NCBI RefSeq assembly: GCF_004770895.1
Contig: NZ_RQHS01000019.1
Span: forward strand, 372,001-436,000
From: Leptospira dzoumogneensis
GTDB lineage: Bacteria; Spirochaetota; Leptospiria; Leptospirales; Leptospiraceae
Length of the DNA stretch: 64,000 nucleotides
Direction of reading: 5' to 3'
This document shows positions 16,518 to 27,148 of this stretch, piece by piece. Numbering within the stretch: position 1 is the stretch's first letter; each line of letters begins with the position of its first letter. A model generated the notes under the pieces. That model did not search any database, was not told where the DNA came from, and saw nothing but the letters and a program-made list of their open reading frames with translations. Position numbers and translations under genes: made by a program.

Positions 16518-16907
16518 TTATTCTTTATTAGAAAAAGCTGAATACGCGATAGAAGCCCAGCCGGTTAAAAATGCCAATCCTCCCAAAGGAGTGATCGCAC
16601 CTAAAACCCTGATCCCGGTTAAAGAAAGTGCGTATAATGAACCGGAGAAGATCAAGATCCCGCTAAAGATCAGCCAAAAACCGATCCTTCTAAACTTGGA
16701 CTCTGAAAGTTTTCCGCTCAATGCTAATACTAGCAAGACTACTGCGTGGATGAGATGATATCTTGCTCCGGTTTCGTAGATCGCGAGCAGGTCGGAAGTT
16801 AATACTGATTTTAATCCGTGTGCTCCGAACGCGCCTAGAGCCACTGCTAAAAAACCTAAAATAGCCGATAAGAATAATGGAATAGAGTTAGAATTTTTGG
16901 ATGCCAT
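16518..16907 (-). CDS. DUF423 (YgdD-like) small membrane protein
   Basis: 129 residues, four hydrophobic helices, with the signature FLAVALGAFGAHGLK and YHLIHAVVLL, and the end ITPLGGLAFLTGWASIAYSA. Function of the family is unknown. The ATG lies 20 nt inside the end of the upstream lipoprotein gene, so it is the third gene of a lipoprotein-lipoprotein-DUF423 unit. Confidence 0.88.
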   Translation of the reverse strand: MASKNSNSIPLFLSAILGFLAVALGAFGAHGLKSVLTSDLLAIYETGARYHLIHAVVLLVLALSGKLSESKFRRIGFWLIFSGILIFSGSLYALSLTGIRVLGAITPLGGLAFLTGWASIAYSAFSNKE

Positions 16908-17478
16908 AACTTTGGAACCTCAGACATTTTCTTCTGAATAATCCGAAGATATAGGCGGTGTACTCCACGTCCAGCCTACTATCGAATAAGGCTTCAATAG
17001 AATTCAACTTCATCTGCTCGCCCAATTCTTCGTAAAAACTTTTATTTCCGAAAGTAAAGTGGATCGGAATGAATGCATCGTTAGACCCTCGTTTAATGGG
17101 AAGAAACAAACGTACTCCGAATTGGCAGCCTTTACTTTCTCCCTCGAATTTAACGATCCTATGTTCGGACCAATCCCAACCATCTAAGGAAGCATGAAAC
17201 ATATCCTTATGAGGAAAAGATGTCGTAGTTCGGATATAACCGTCAAAACCTCCGGTCCTCAACTTAGTGGAAGATTCTCCATAATGGATGGAAGGGTCCC
17301 TGAAATTTGCACCGTTCAAATGAACGTCGTTGTCCGGCGGAATACCAAGGCCTGTAGGATAAGGTTCCGGATTCCTTCGAACCAAGGCTCTGCCATTTGC
17401 TCCCATTTGGATACAACCGACTAACTGCGCTAAGATCAGAATTAGAAAAAGGAACCGTTTGTAAGGAATGAGTTTCAT
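16888..17478 (-). CDS. Lipoprotein, second of a TRL-like pair
   Basis: 196 residues from the ATG at 17476-17478, which overlaps the stop of the preceding gene (ATGA). Signal peptide LFLILILAQLVGC with the lipobox LVGC. The C-terminal segment LFDSRLDVEYTAYIFGLF, then KCLRFQSYGI, matches the tail of the upstream lipoprotein (LFDVQTDYSYKSFIFALY, KCTRVTGIGV), so the two are probably distant paralogues. The middle contains an insertion absent from the partner. Function unknown. Confidence 0.65.
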   Translation of the reverse strand: MKLIPYKRFLFLILILAQLVGCIQMGANGRALVRRNPEPYPTGLGIPPDNDVHLNGANFRDPSIHYGESSTKLRTGGFDGYIRTTTSFPHKDMFHASLDGWDWSEHRIVKFEGESKGCQFGVRLFLPIKRGSNDAFIPIHFTFGNKSFYEELGEQMKLNSIEALFDSRLDVEYTAYIFGLFRRKCLRFQSYGIQKF

Positions 17479-17855
17479 TCTTTTTTCAGAAGTCTTTGAG
17501 GAAGTTTCACTCCGATCCCGGTAACTCGGGTGCATTTTTCAAAATAAAGAGCGAATATAAAGGATTTGTAACTATAATCCGTCTGAACGTCGAATAGAAG
17601 ATCCGCTTTGTCCTTGATCGCATTTTGGACTGCAGCCTCGTAACTCTCGTCTCCGGTGTAAACCATCCAAAGCCAGCTAGTTCCGCAGGAAGTACCTTCT
17701 AATTTTCCTACCGGCTCCATTCCTCTTACGTCCGAATAACTTTGAGAATAATACCAACCTGGAGATTTGATATTCGTATAAAGACAGTTCGTAAGGAACA
17801 TAATCGCAAAAACGATCGGTATAGAAGCTGATATTTTCGGAAAAGAGAATTGCAT
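17475..17855 (-). CDS. TRL-like lipoprotein
   Basis: 126 residues from the ATG at 17853-17855. The signal peptide ends FLTNC. The mature part has the TRL-like pattern: a glycine/cysteine strand (GTSCGTSWLWMVYTGDESYE), AAVQNAI helix, and the LFDVQTDYSY...KCTRVTGIGVK tail. The family name comes from a tRNA-associated locus; its function is not known. The frame reads 33 codons further upstream, but that part is not signal-like. Head of the lipoprotein operon, divergent from rocD. Confidence 0.65.
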   Translation of the reverse strand: MQFSFPKISASIPIVFAIMFLTNCLYTNIKSPGWYYSQSYSDVRGMEPVGKLEGTSCGTSWLWMVYTGDESYEAAVQNAIKDKADLLFDVQTDYSYKSFIFALYFEKCTRVTGIGVKLPQRLLKKE

Positions 17856-17863
17856 GTGATAAA

Positions 17864-17879
17864 TTTCAACAAGTTGAAA
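17864..17879. promoter_or_regulatory. Perfect inverted repeat between divergent promoters
   Basis: TTTCAAC-AA-GTTGAAA, a 16-bp palindrome 8 nt upstream of the lipoprotein ATG and 68 nt upstream of rocD. It could be an operator or a small leader hairpin. The regulator is unknown. Confidence 0.4.
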
Positions 17880-17946
17880 CACAAAAGTCAAGGTAAAATA
17901 CCGAAATCTCCTTGTGTGACTCTTGAACCGGTTAGAATCGAGTACG

Positions 17947-19182
17947 ATGCACACGCAAACTTCCCAATTTTACTTCGATACTGAAAAAGAGTACGGAGCA
18001 TTTAACTATGAACCTCTTCCCGTTGTGCTGGAGAGAGGGAAAGGTATCTTTCTTTGGGATACGGATGGAAAAAGATATTTCGATTTTTTATCCGCATACA
18101 GCGCAGTGAACCAAGGCCATTGTCATCCTAAAATTATAGAAACATTAAAGGCCCAATCCGAAAAACTAACTCTTACTTCCAGAGCCTTCTATAACGACCA
18201 ACTAGGTCCTATGGAAAAATTTTTATGTGATACATTCGGATTCGATAGAATGGTCCCAATGAACACCGGAGTAGAAGCGGCAGAAACTTCCGTCAAACTC
18301 GCAAGAAGATGGGCTTACCAAATCAAAAAAGTCCCTGCTGATAAAGCTAAGATCGTTTTTGCTTCCGGGAATTTTTGGGGGAGAAGTATCGGTGCAATTT
18401 CCGCTTCTACTGATCCTACAAGCAGAGGAGATTTCGGTCCTTTTGTTCCTGGATTTTCCATCATTCCATTTAACGATACGGAAGCCCTAAAAAAAGAATT
18501 AGAAGATCCTAATGTAGCTGCATTCATGGTGGAACCGATCCAGGGAGAAGCAGGTGTAATCGTTCCGAGAGAAGGTTATCTAAAAGAAGTACGTAAACTT
18601 TGTTCGGATCGTAATGTACTTTTGATCTTGGACGAAGTGCAGACCGGCCTTGGCAGAACCGGAAAACTTTTGGCCGCAGATCATGAAAATGTAAAGCCGG
18701 ATCTACTTGTTCTAGGTAAAGCATTGTCCGGAGGAACTCTTCCTGTTTCTGCGGTACTGAGTTCTGATGAGATCATTCTTACTCTAAAACCCGGAACTCA
18801 TGGCTCCACATTCGGAGGAAATCCTTTAGCTGCAGCAGTCGCCAAAACCGCGATCCAAGTCTTATTAGAAGAAAATTTATCAGAGAACTCGGATATAAGA
18901 GGGACAGAATTCCGCTCTTCTCTGCAAGCTCTGAGATCCGAATATCCAGATAAAGTGAAGGAGATCAGAGGAAAGGGATTGTTAAACGCAGTGGAATTTT
19001 TTCCGGATGCAACGGGACCAAGAGCGAAAAAGATCTGCTACAAATTATTAGAATCTGGAATTCTTGCAAAACAAACCCACGATCACACGATCCGTTTTGC
19101 TCCTCCTCTATGTATTTCCAAAACCGAATTGGAAGAGGCGACTTCTCTCATTCTCCAAACCATCCGTAAAACCCTTGACTAA
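17947..19182 (+). CDS. rocD: Ornithine aminotransferase (PLP class III)
   Basis: Transfers the delta-amino group of ornithine to 2-oxoglutarate to give glutamate semialdehyde. 411 residues from the ATG at 17947; family size is about 400. Motifs: [13 protein letters not shown] near the start, [57 protein letters not shown], and the PLP lysine in [10 protein letters not shown], followed by [11 protein letters not shown]. These fit ornithine aminotransferase better than acetylornithine aminotransferase ([10 protein letters not shown]). The frame starts eight codons earlier at 17923. Confidence 0.9.
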   Translation: MHTQTSQFYFDTEKEYGAFNYEPLPVVLERGKGIFLWDTDGKRYFDFLSAYSAVNQGHCHPKIIETLKAQSEKLTLTSRAFYNDQLGPMEKFLCDTFGFDRMVPMNTGVEAAETSVKLARRWAYQIKKVPADKAKIVFASGNFWGRSIGAISASTDPTSRGDFGPFVPGFSIIPFNDTEALKKELEDPNVAAFMVEPIQGEAGVIVPREGYLKEVRKLCSDRNVLLILDEVQTGLGRTGKLLAADHENVKPDLLVLGKALSGGTLPVSAVLSSDEIILTLKPGTHGSTFGGNPLAAAVAKTAIQVLLEENLSENSDIRGTEFRSSLQALRSEYPDKVKEIRGKGLLNAVEFFPDATGPRAKKICYKLLESGILAKQTHDHTIRFAPPLCISKTELEEATSLILQTIRKTLD

Positions 19183-19208
19183 TCTTTCGAATTCGTTTTT
19201 TTAAAAGA

Positions 19209-19538
19209 ATGTCGGCTGAAGACAAAAAGTACATCCGGGTTTGGCAAAAACTGAGCGTCAGCGAAGTTTCTTCCCAATTGATGATCATAGACGATCTGTA
19301 CGGAACTTGCGGAAAATGTAAACATCTGGGGCTGAATTACACTAAGGACAAGTCTTGTCCTGAATGCGGGACCAAGTTCAAATACCTGGCTACCAACTTA
19401 AAATCTCCCGCCGACATCGCCAAGGTTTTGGCTAGAATAGAAAAAGAGAATTTAGATTTCGTGCTGATCGATAGAGAAGATTATACTTTATCCAAAGCAA
19501 AAGACGCTGTTAAGGATCTATTCAAGTCCAACGACTGA
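19209..19538 (+). CDS. Small zinc-ribbon protein, function unknown
   Basis: 109 residues, soluble and charged. Two CxxC pairs (CGKC at about 34-37 and CPEC at about 50-53) can bind one zinc ion. The C-terminal half is helical (SPADIAKVLARIEKEN...AKDAVKDLF). It follows rocD by 26 nt on the same strand, so it may be co-transcribed. No family recognised. Confidence 0.65.
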   Translation: MSAEDKKYIRVWQKLSVSEVSSQLMIIDDLYGTCGKCKHLGLNYTKDKSCPECGTKFKYLATNLKSPADIAKVLARIEKENLDFVLIDREDYTLSKAKDAVKDLFKSND

Positions 19539-19679
19539 AATTTCTCTCGGGGCATTGCTCCCTCATTCTCTGGATACGAAAATCCGTAATAAAAAGTGAA
19601 TGGACTATATTCATTTAATAATTTCTTTTTGTAATATCCTTCCGACAAAACTAATTTAAGGGGAACTCATACCGAAAAG

Positions 19680-21455
19680 ATGGAACATCATTCACTTACT
19701 TTATTAGTTGATATCGCCCTTAGTATTATTTTCGCGACCTTCTTCGCAATCATCGCAAAAGCATTCAAACAACCTCTGGTCTTAGGTTACGTAATCGCAG
19801 GATTGATCATCGGCCCATTATTCGGACCTTATGTAGGTGGAAAGCTGACCATTGGTTACGTTAAAAGCGAAGAAAGTATAGAACTGATCTCAGAGATCGG
19901 TTTGATCCTTTTATTATTCATCATCGGTTTAGAGATCGATCTGAAAGAATTAGCCAGAATGGGACGCTCCATGTTCGCTCTTGGAGTTTTACAATTCTTC
20001 TTGGGTGTCGCCGCGGCTTGGTTTGTATTCCGCACATTCTTCCCTCCTGCACCGGGCAATTTCGATCTTCTTTACTTTGCGATCGCACTCTCTCTCAGTT
20101 CCACAATGATCGTAGTCAAACTTCTTCATGATAAGTTTGAGATCAGCACTGTTGCGGGACGGCTCACGATCGGGGTCTTGGTCTTACAGGATATTTGGGC
20201 CATTCTATTTATGGGGATCCAACCTGATTTGCAAGATCCTCAGATCTTGAATGTGCTTGGATCTTTGGTCAAGGGTATCGCTCTTGTAGTGTTCTCCTTC
20301 CTTGTCAGTCGATTCATTCTATCTAGGATCTTTTTATTCGCAGCTTCCAAACCTGAATTGGTTTTAATCACTTCCATCGCTTGGTGTTTCTTCTTATGCG
20401 GTGTCGCAGAAAAACTCCAACTTTCTAAAGAGATGGGAGCATTGATCGCAGGTGTGAGTATCGCAGCCTTCCCTTATGGCGCGGATGTGATCAGTAAACT
20501 TTCAGGGATCAGGGACTTCTTCATTACGTTATTCTTCGTAGCTCTTGGAATGAAGATCCAAGCCCCGAGTGCGAGCGACTTAGGTCTCGCATTCCTAGCT
20601 GTTGGATTCGTTTTAGTGAGCAGAGTTTTGATCATTGCTCCAACTGTATTCTTCTCAGGTAAAGGTTTAAGAGCTGGGATTGTTGCAGGCCTGAACCTGG
20701 CGCAGATTTCGGAATTCTCTTTGGTAATCCTGGCGTTAGGAGTGCAAAAGGAGCATATAGGAAAAGATCTACAAGCGATCGTTCTGACTTCTATGATCAT
20801 CGCTTCTATCATTTCCACTTATGTGATCCTGTTTAATGATACGATCGCTAGAGGTATTATCTCCTTCTTATCTATTTTCGGAGTGAGAGAAAACAAAGAA
20901 CCTTTAGAGTCCCAAGTGACCGGTGAGACAAAAAGAGATATCGTAGTCTTAGGATATTTCCGGATCGCGCAAGGTTTGATCGATGGGATAGAAGAGGATA
21001 AACCTTCTTGGCTCAAAAGAATGTTGGTAGTGGATTTTAATCCGATCTATAGACAAACCCTGGAATCTAAAGGGATCCGTTGGGCCTATGGAGATCTTGC
21101 AAATCCGGAAAGCCTTCATCACCTAGGAATAGAAGAAGCAAGATATATCGTTTGTACGGTTTCCGATATGATCTTAAAAGGAACTACCAACCGTAGATTG
21201 CTGGAATCCTTAAAAAGTATCTGTAGACATCACCAACCTAAGATCATTCTAACCACAGACGATCCTAAAGAAGCGGAAGTCCTTAGAAATAACGGAGCGG
21301 CCCACGTAATCGTTCCGGGTAAAATTTCAGGACTTTCTCTATTTACCGAATTGTCCGGAATGGTAGATCAAAACGGAAGCACTACAATCGTAAAATCCGC
21401 AAAAGCAAAACCTAAAAAAACAGCGTCGAATAAGAAGAAGGTCAAAAAGACCTAG
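19680..21455 (+). CDS. Second Kef-type CPA2 antiporter with a degenerate RCK domain
   Basis: 591 residues. The membrane part carries the CPA2 blocks GYVIAGLIIGPLFGP, LLLFIIGLEIDLKEL, LSLSSTMIVVKLL and VLVLQDIWAI. The cytoplasmic TrkA-N-like domain begins DIVVLGYFRIAQ, where a normal RCK has GxGxxG; only the first glycine remains, although the later acidic VVDFNP is kept. A lysine-rich tail (KKTASNKKKVKK) ends the protein. It is divergent in sequence from the other Kef protein at 7904-9697, so it is not a recent duplicate. AAGGGGA at 19658-19664 is far (15 nt) from the ATG, so the exact start is uncertain. Confidence 0.85.
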   Translation: MEHHSLTLLVDIALSIIFATFFAIIAKAFKQPLVLGYVIAGLIIGPLFGPYVGGKLTIGYVKSEESIELISEIGLILLLFIIGLEIDLKELARMGRSMFALGVLQFFLGVAAAWFVFRTFFPPAPGNFDLLYFAIALSLSSTMIVVKLLHDKFEISTVAGRLTIGVLVLQDIWAILFMGIQPDLQDPQILNVLGSLVKGIALVVFSFLVSRFILSRIFLFAASKPELVLITSIAWCFFLCGVAEKLQLSKEMGALIAGVSIAAFPYGADVISKLSGIRDFFITLFFVALGMKIQAPSASDLGLAFLAVGFVLVSRVLIIAPTVFFSGKGLRAGIVAGLNLAQISEFSLVILALGVQKEHIGKDLQAIVLTSMIIASIISTYVILFNDTIARGIISFLSIFGVRENKEPLESQVTGETKRDIVVLGYFRIAQGLIDGIEEDKPSWLKRMLVVDFNPIYRQTLESKGIRWAYGDLANPESLHHLGIEEARYIVCTVSDMILKGTTNRRLLESLKSICRHHQPKIILTTDDPKEAEVLRNNGAAHVIVPGKISGLSLFTELSGMVDQNGSTTIVKSAKAKPKKTASNKKKVKKT

Positions 21456-21466
21456 TAGTTCTTAGG

Positions 21467-21658
21467 ATGATTGTTCGTTCTCCATGTATTAAGATTTGCA
21501 ATATGGACTATGAAACCGGTCTCTGCGAAGGTTGTTACCGCACCTTAGAAGAGATCGGCAGGTGGACCATGTATACGGAAGACGAAAGAAAAACGATCCG
21601 ACACAAAATAGAAGAAAGAAAAATTTCCCTCGGAAAACCTTCTTTCAAAAATCCTTAA
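21467..21658 (+). CDS. DUF1289 small cysteine-rich protein
   Basis: 63 residues with the DUF1289 signature: SPCIKICNMDYETGLCEGCYRTLEEI in positions 5-30 with four cysteines, then W-x6-ER. Probably binds a metal ion; function unknown. It starts 11 nt after the Kef gene stop and is probably in the same transcript. Convergent with the glycosyltransferase, with one nucleotide between the stop codons. Confidence 0.85.
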   Translation: MIVRSPCIKICNMDYETGLCEGCYRTLEEIGRWTMYTEDERKTIRHKIEERKISLGKPSFKNP

Positions 21659-21659
21659 A

Positions 21660-22784
21660 TCAGTTCTGAACCAGTTTCAAATATTCTTCCACAATATCAG
21701 TTGCGGACTTCTTCCAATCGAACCTTTTGGAATTTTTTAAACCAGCTTTGGTTTTAGAACTTAGAAGTTTGGGAGAATCCAATAATTGGACTAAGCCTGT
21801 TTCAAAAGAATTAGAATCTTTAGGATCAAAGAAGAATGCAGTATCTTCTAAAATTTCAGGAAGAACACTCGAGTTGGAAGAATATACGGGGCAGCCGCAA
21901 GACTGAGCTTCCACAGGTGGAAATCCAAATCCTTCGTACAAAGAAGGATAAATAAGTAACTTGGCTGCAGAATATAAAGTTGCTAGTTCTTGTTCCGACA
22001 AATATGGAACTAATTTAATTCTATCTTCCCAACCTTTTGCATCTTCCACTAGATAGTCAGGAAGTTTTCCTCCGGAACCTGCGATCACCCAATCTGCTTT
22101 GATCTTTTTTTCGGACCAAAGTTTTTTGAGAGATTGAAGCACGAATCCTAAATTCTTATGCTCCTTTCCGATACCGACGCTGAGTAAATATCCAGGTCTG
22201 AGTCCATACTGTTTCAGGAACTTCTTCTTTTCCGGATCACTTTTAGGAGAAAATATCTTGGAATCTAAACCGTTATAGATGGTTCTCATTTGAGACTGGG
22301 AAAATGAAAAAACTTCAGTTAGATCTTTTGCAGTAAAATCAGAAACGGTAATGATCTTTTTGGCCTTCTTTCTTATGAGCAAAAACACAAGTTTCATGTA
22401 AGCTTGTTTCAAAAAAGAAGAATGGAACTGCTTCATTCTGAATGGAATGATATCGTGAATAGTAACAACACATAGATCTAAGAATTTTAAAGGAGCATTA
22501 AAATGTGGGATATCCAACAGGTCGAAATCTTTCATCTCGGGAATTCCGAACCATTCTTTGATAGAATAGATCCCTGCATTATATTCTAAAATTTCGTAAG
22601 AAGTTAAAACCTTAGCGGAAAGATTCTTTTTAATAAGATCAGGATTTCCAAGTAGAACGATCCGGATCCCTTTTTTAGAGGCGATATCTCCCAGCCAATT
22701 CAAAAGTCCTTTGATCCTGGAACCGATCCCTGAATGGGCAATCATCCTTGCATCGAATCCGATTTTGATCCTTCTCGCCTTCAT
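21660..22784 (-). CDS. GT4-family glycosyltransferase (GT-B fold)
   Basis: 374 residues, no signal peptide. Donor-site features: SVGIGKEHKNLGFVLQSL, IYPSLYEGFGFPPVEAQSCG (the EX7E motif of retaining GT4 enzymes) and a final helix DWKKSATDIVEEYL. The N-terminal DARMIAHSGIGSRIKGLL is typical of mannosyl or rhamnosyl transferases acting on surface glycans. Sugar and acceptor cannot be predicted. It stands alone rather than in a polysaccharide cluster. Confidence 0.85.
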   Translation of the reverse strand: MKARRIKIGFDARMIAHSGIGSRIKGLLNWLGDIASKKGIRIVLLGNPDLIKKNLSAKVLTSYEILEYNAGIYSIKEWFGIPEMKDFDLLDIPHFNAPLKFLDLCVVTIHDIIPFRMKQFHSSFLKQAYMKLVFLLIRKKAKKIITVSDFTAKDLTEVFSFSQSQMRTIYNGLDSKIFSPKSDPEKKKFLKQYGLRPGYLLSVGIGKEHKNLGFVLQSLKKLWSEKKIKADWVIAGSGGKLPDYLVEDAKGWEDRIKLVPYLSEQELATLYSAAKLLIYPSLYEGFGFPPVEAQSCGCPVYSSNSSVLPEILEDTAFFFDPKDSNSFETGLVQLLDSPKLLSSKTKAGLKNSKRFDWKKSATDIVEEYLKLVQN

Positions 22785-22924
22785 AGAAAATTAAACCATC
22801 GTATAGGATGAAGTCGGAATGGCAAGCCAATCGCTTTTCCCCTTGAAAAGAGAAGTAAACTACCAAGACTTGTCCAGACGAGTCTAACTACATACATTTT
22901 CAAAGCGAAGAACGGAGAGACAAC

Positions 22925-23476
<552 letters not shown>

Positions 23477-24327
23477 AAGATTTAGCTCTAAGTTCTTCCG
23501 CTTTCCGCTCTGCTCGATCTTTATTTTCGAGCATTGCTTTCTCCACTCTCAATCTTTCTTTTTCGAAACCTGCCTCATCTAGATCTCTAGGGATCATGAT
23601 AGGCTCTCCGTAAGAGATCACAAAGGTTGTGAAAGGTTTTGGGATCCTGTGTTTGTCCCAAGACTTCTCCGCAATCCATTGTTTTGTACATTCATAATGA
23701 AACGGCAAAATAGGGACCTGAGAAACTTGGGCTGCTGCGATCACTCCAGGCTGAACGATCCAAGCTGGACCTCTAGGTCCGTCGGGAGTGAACGCTGCAG
23801 GAAGATTTTTTCTCAAGTGAACGATCATTGCCTTAAGAGCCTTTGAACCGCCCTTAGAGGAACTCCCACGAATACTACCGTTTCCGAATCTATGCACTAC
23901 TCCGGTGATAAAATCACCGTCCTTAGATTCAGAGATCAAAACGGCTAATTTGCGATTTTTATTCAAATATGGTGAGTAGAGAACATTCGTATGCCAAACG
24001 CAGAGGATAAACGGCTTCTTTAGAGGATAAAGAGAGTTAAAATGTTCCTTTCCTAATTCCACTTTTTTTGAGGTGAGTCCGATGATCCTTTGTAAAAAAA
24101 CTACCAGAGTAGGCACTAACCATACTAGGAACCTACGCTTCCAACTTTCCCGAGTATCCAATTTTTCCGACATTGAGGCGAGCCTGCTGTAATACGGTCG
24201 GGGAGCATTCCTTTTTTTTACATAACAGGCTGGATTTTATATAAAAACTCTCTTATAAGTAGGTTGGAGAATGAGTGGACAATACTGAAATTAAAAAGTT
24301 TCTTATTCGATTGCGAAGGAATAAGCC

Positions 24328-26295
24328 ATGTCGAAAGAAAGAATCGTCCAGCCGTTCGCTGATTTCAAAAAAACGGCAAATATCAACCTCAAAGATTATA
24401 AGGCATTATACAAAGAATCCATAGAGAACCCTAAAAAGTTCTGGGCCAGAGAAGCTTCTACCCGGCTTACCTGGTTCAAAAAATGGAATAAGGTTTTAGA
24501 TCACGATTTTAAGAATGCAAAAGTAAAATGGTTCGAGGGAGGCAAGATCAATGTCTCTTATAATTGTTTGGATCGTTATATAGATACCCCCTTAAAAAAT
24601 AAGGCGGCGATCATTTGGGAAGGAGACAACCCTCAAGAATCCAAAACTTACACTTATTACGATCTGTATCGTGAAGTGAATAAGTTCGCAAACGTTCTGA
24701 AAAATTCAGGCATCAGAAAAGGTGATGTGGTCATGGTATATCTGCCTATGATCCCGGAACTTGCCATTACAATTCTTGCATGTACTCGGATCGGTGCGAT
24801 CCATTCGGTGGTGTTCGGAGGTTTTTCTCCGGAAGCTCTACAAAGCAGGATAGAAGATTGTAAACCTAGACTCATCATAACTTCCGACGGCGGTTATAGA
24901 GGCGGCAAAAGTCTGGAGCTAAAAAAAGCGGTAGATACTGCTTTGGACCAATCTTCCGAAAAAGTAAATAATGTGATCGTGATCAGAAGGACCGGCCAAG
25001 AAACGGAGCTGAATTGGAAAGAAGGAAGGGATCGTTGGTGGCATTATCTAATGAATGATCCAAATCTTCCTGCATATTGTAAGCCGGAGCAAATGGATTC
25101 GGAAGATCCTTTGTTCATTCTATATACCTCGGGCTCTACCGGAAAACCGAAAGGAGTTCTTCATACTACTGGAGGATATCTTCTAGGGGTCAATATGACC
25201 TTTCATTATGTTTTCGATATTAAACCTACGGATACATATTGGTGTACCGCGGATATAGGTTGGGTAACAGGTCATAGTTATCTAGTGTACGGTCCACTTT
25301 CTAACGGGGCTACTTCTATCATGTTTGAAGGAGTTCCTACATATCCTGATGTGGGAAGATTCTGGGATGTGATCGATAAACATGGAGTCACAGTATTTTA
25401 TACTGCACCTACAGCGATCCGTTCTTTGATGAGAGAAGGAACAGATCCTATCGAAAAAAGAAACCTAAGCTCTCTTAGATTGATCGGATCCGTAGGAGAA
25501 CCTATCAATCCCGAAGCCTGGGAATGGTATTTTAAACATGTTGGAAAATCCAAATGCCCTGTTGTAGATACTTGGTGGCAGACAGAAACCGGTGCGATCA
25601 TGATCTCTCCTTTGCCTGGTGCAATCGCTCAAAAACCCGGGTCTGCAACTCTTCCGTTCTTCGGAGTACAACCTGTTCTTTTAGATGATGAAGGAAAGGA
25701 GATCAACTCTAAGGGAGAGGTTTCGGGAAATCTTGCAATCAAATCTCCTTGGCCTTCTATGATGAGAGGAGTGTTTAAGGACCCGAAAAGATTTTTCGAT
25801 ACCTACTTCTCCATTTATAAAGGTTATTATTTTACCGGAGACGGAGCAAGAAGGGATAAGGACGGATATTATTGGATCACCGGTCGTGTAGACGATGTGA
25901 TCAACGTATCAGGTCATAGGATCGGCTCCGCAGAAGTGGAAAGCGCACTTGTGGAAAATCTTTCCGTAGCGGAAGCAGCGGTTGTAGGATTTCCACATGA
26001 TATCAAGGGTCAGGGAATTTATGCGTACGTCACAGTGAAAGAAGGTGTGACCACGAATGACTCTCTTAAAAAAGAACTGATCGCTACTGTCGAAAAAATG
26101 ATCGGAAAGATCGCAAGACCTGACGTGATCCATTGGGCGCCTGGACTTCCTAAAACCAGATCCGGAAAAATTATGAGAAGGATCTTACGCAAGATCGCAT
26201 CAAGTGAATTCGAAGGTTTGGGAGATATTTCAACCTTAGCAGATCCAAGTGTAGTGGAAAAATTAATAGATGATAAGAAGAAGTATCACAGTTGA
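24328..26295 (+). CDS. acs: Acetyl-CoA synthetase (AMP-forming)
   Basis: Activates acetate to acetyl-CoA via acetyl-AMP. 655 residues, the normal length. Motifs: [60 protein letters not shown], and the regulatory acetylation site [11 protein letters not shown] with K614. The stop overlaps the next gene by 4 nt (TTGA). Leptospira grows on fatty acids, and this enzyme with the citrate synthase at 53442-54575 would feed the TCA cycle. Confidence 0.95.
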   Translation: MSKERIVQPFADFKKTANINLKDYKALYKESIENPKKFWAREASTRLTWFKKWNKVLDHDFKNAKVKWFEGGKINVSYNCLDRYIDTPLKNKAAIIWEGDNPQESKTYTYYDLYREVNKFANVLKNSGIRKGDVVMVYLPMIPELAITILACTRIGAIHSVVFGGFSPEALQSRIEDCKPRLIITSDGGYRGGKSLELKKAVDTALDQSSEKVNNVIVIRRTGQETELNWKEGRDRWWHYLMNDPNLPAYCKPEQMDSEDPLFILYTSGSTGKPKGVLHTTGGYLLGVNMTFHYVFDIKPTDTYWCTADIGWVTGHSYLVYGPLSNGATSIMFEGVPTYPDVGRFWDVIDKHGVTVFYTAPTAIRSLMREGTDPIEKRNLSSLRLIGSVGEPINPEAWEWYFKHVGKSKCPVVDTWWQTETGAIMISPLPGAIAQKPGSATLPFFGVQPVLLDDEGKEINSKGEVSGNLAIKSPWPSMMRGVFKDPKRFFDTYFSIYKGYYFTGDGARRDKDGYYWITGRVDDVINVSGHRIGSAEVESALVENLSVAEAAVVGFPHDIKGQGIYAYVTVKEGVTTNDSLKKELIATVEKMIGKIARPDVIHWAPGLPKTRSGKIMRRILRKIASSEFEGLGDISTLADPSVVEKLIDDKKKYHS

Positions 26296-27089
26296 ATAAA
26301 ATCGGTCCGCAAAGAATCGTATGTTTAACTGAAGAGACTACTGAACTTCTCTATTTATTAGGAGAAGAAGATCGTATCGTAGGAATCTCCGCATATACGG
26401 AAAGACCTCCTCAGGCAAAAGAAGAAAAGCCTAGAGTTTCCGCATTTATTAACGGAAACATAAAGAAGATCAAGGAGCTAAATCCTGATCTGGTGGTCGG
26501 TTTCTCGGATATTCAGGCACAACTTTCTCATGATCTGATAAAAGAAGGTCTGAATGTTCTGATCACCAACCAAAGAAGTTTGGAGGAAATTTTCCAAACC
26601 ATTTTGATGGTGGGGTCATTGATCGGAAAATCGGAACAGGTTTCTAAACTCGTGGAGTCTTATAAAAAAAGATTAAACGAGATCAAAGAACGTTCTTCTT
26701 CTAAACCTAAACTTAAAGTGTTTTTCCAAGAATGGGATCATCCGATCATCACAGGGATCAGATGGGTCTCCGAATTATTGGAGATCGTAGGAGCAATAGA
26801 TTGTTTCGGCCACTTGAAGGAAAAATCCTTGGCCAAAGACAGGATCATAAGTCTACATGAAGTAGCGGATACAAAACCTGACCTGATCATCGGGAGCTGG
26901 TGCGGAAAACCTATGGACTTCGAATGGGTACGCACCAGAGAAGAATGGAAAGATATTCCTGCGGTCAAAAACGATAAAATTTTCGAAATGGACCCTGCGA
27001 TCATTTTACAACCGGGACCTGCCTTATTTGAAGAAGGTATCCTGGTAATGGATCGGATCTTAGAAGAAGTGAGAACTTCTCTTTCTTAA
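26292..27089 (+). CDS. Cobalamin/Fe-type substrate-binding protein fold without signal peptide
   Basis: 265 residues. The fold matches the BtuF/FecB class: [35 protein letters not shown] and a long helix between lobes ([18 protein letters not shown]). It starts directly with charged residues and has no signal sequence or lipobox, so it should be cytoplasmic. TTG start at 26292 overlaps the acs stop. No BtuC or BtuD gene is nearby. It could bind a corrinoid or another ligand inside the cell; this is unknown. Confidence 0.75.
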   Translation: MNKIGPQRIVCLTEETTELLYLLGEEDRIVGISAYTERPPQAKEEKPRVSAFINGNIKKIKELNPDLVVGFSDIQAQLSHDLIKEGLNVLITNQRSLEEIFQTILMVGSLIGKSEQVSKLVESYKKRLNEIKERSSSKPKLKVFFQEWDHPIITGIRWVSELLEIVGAIDCFGHLKEKSLAKDRIISLHEVADTKPDLIIGSWCGKPMDFEWVRTREEWKDIPAVKNDKIFEMDPAIILQPGPALFEEGILVMDRILEEVRTSLS

Positions 27090-27148
27090 GTTCCGAACAT
27101 AATATTAGGCGAATTTAATAAATCAAAATCAAATCTGCCGGAAGGTGA

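Noticed and set aside
20474..20818. 114-codon minus-strand ORF inside the second Kef gene
   Set aside because: Antisense of hydrophobic coding sequence; no start signal and no homology.
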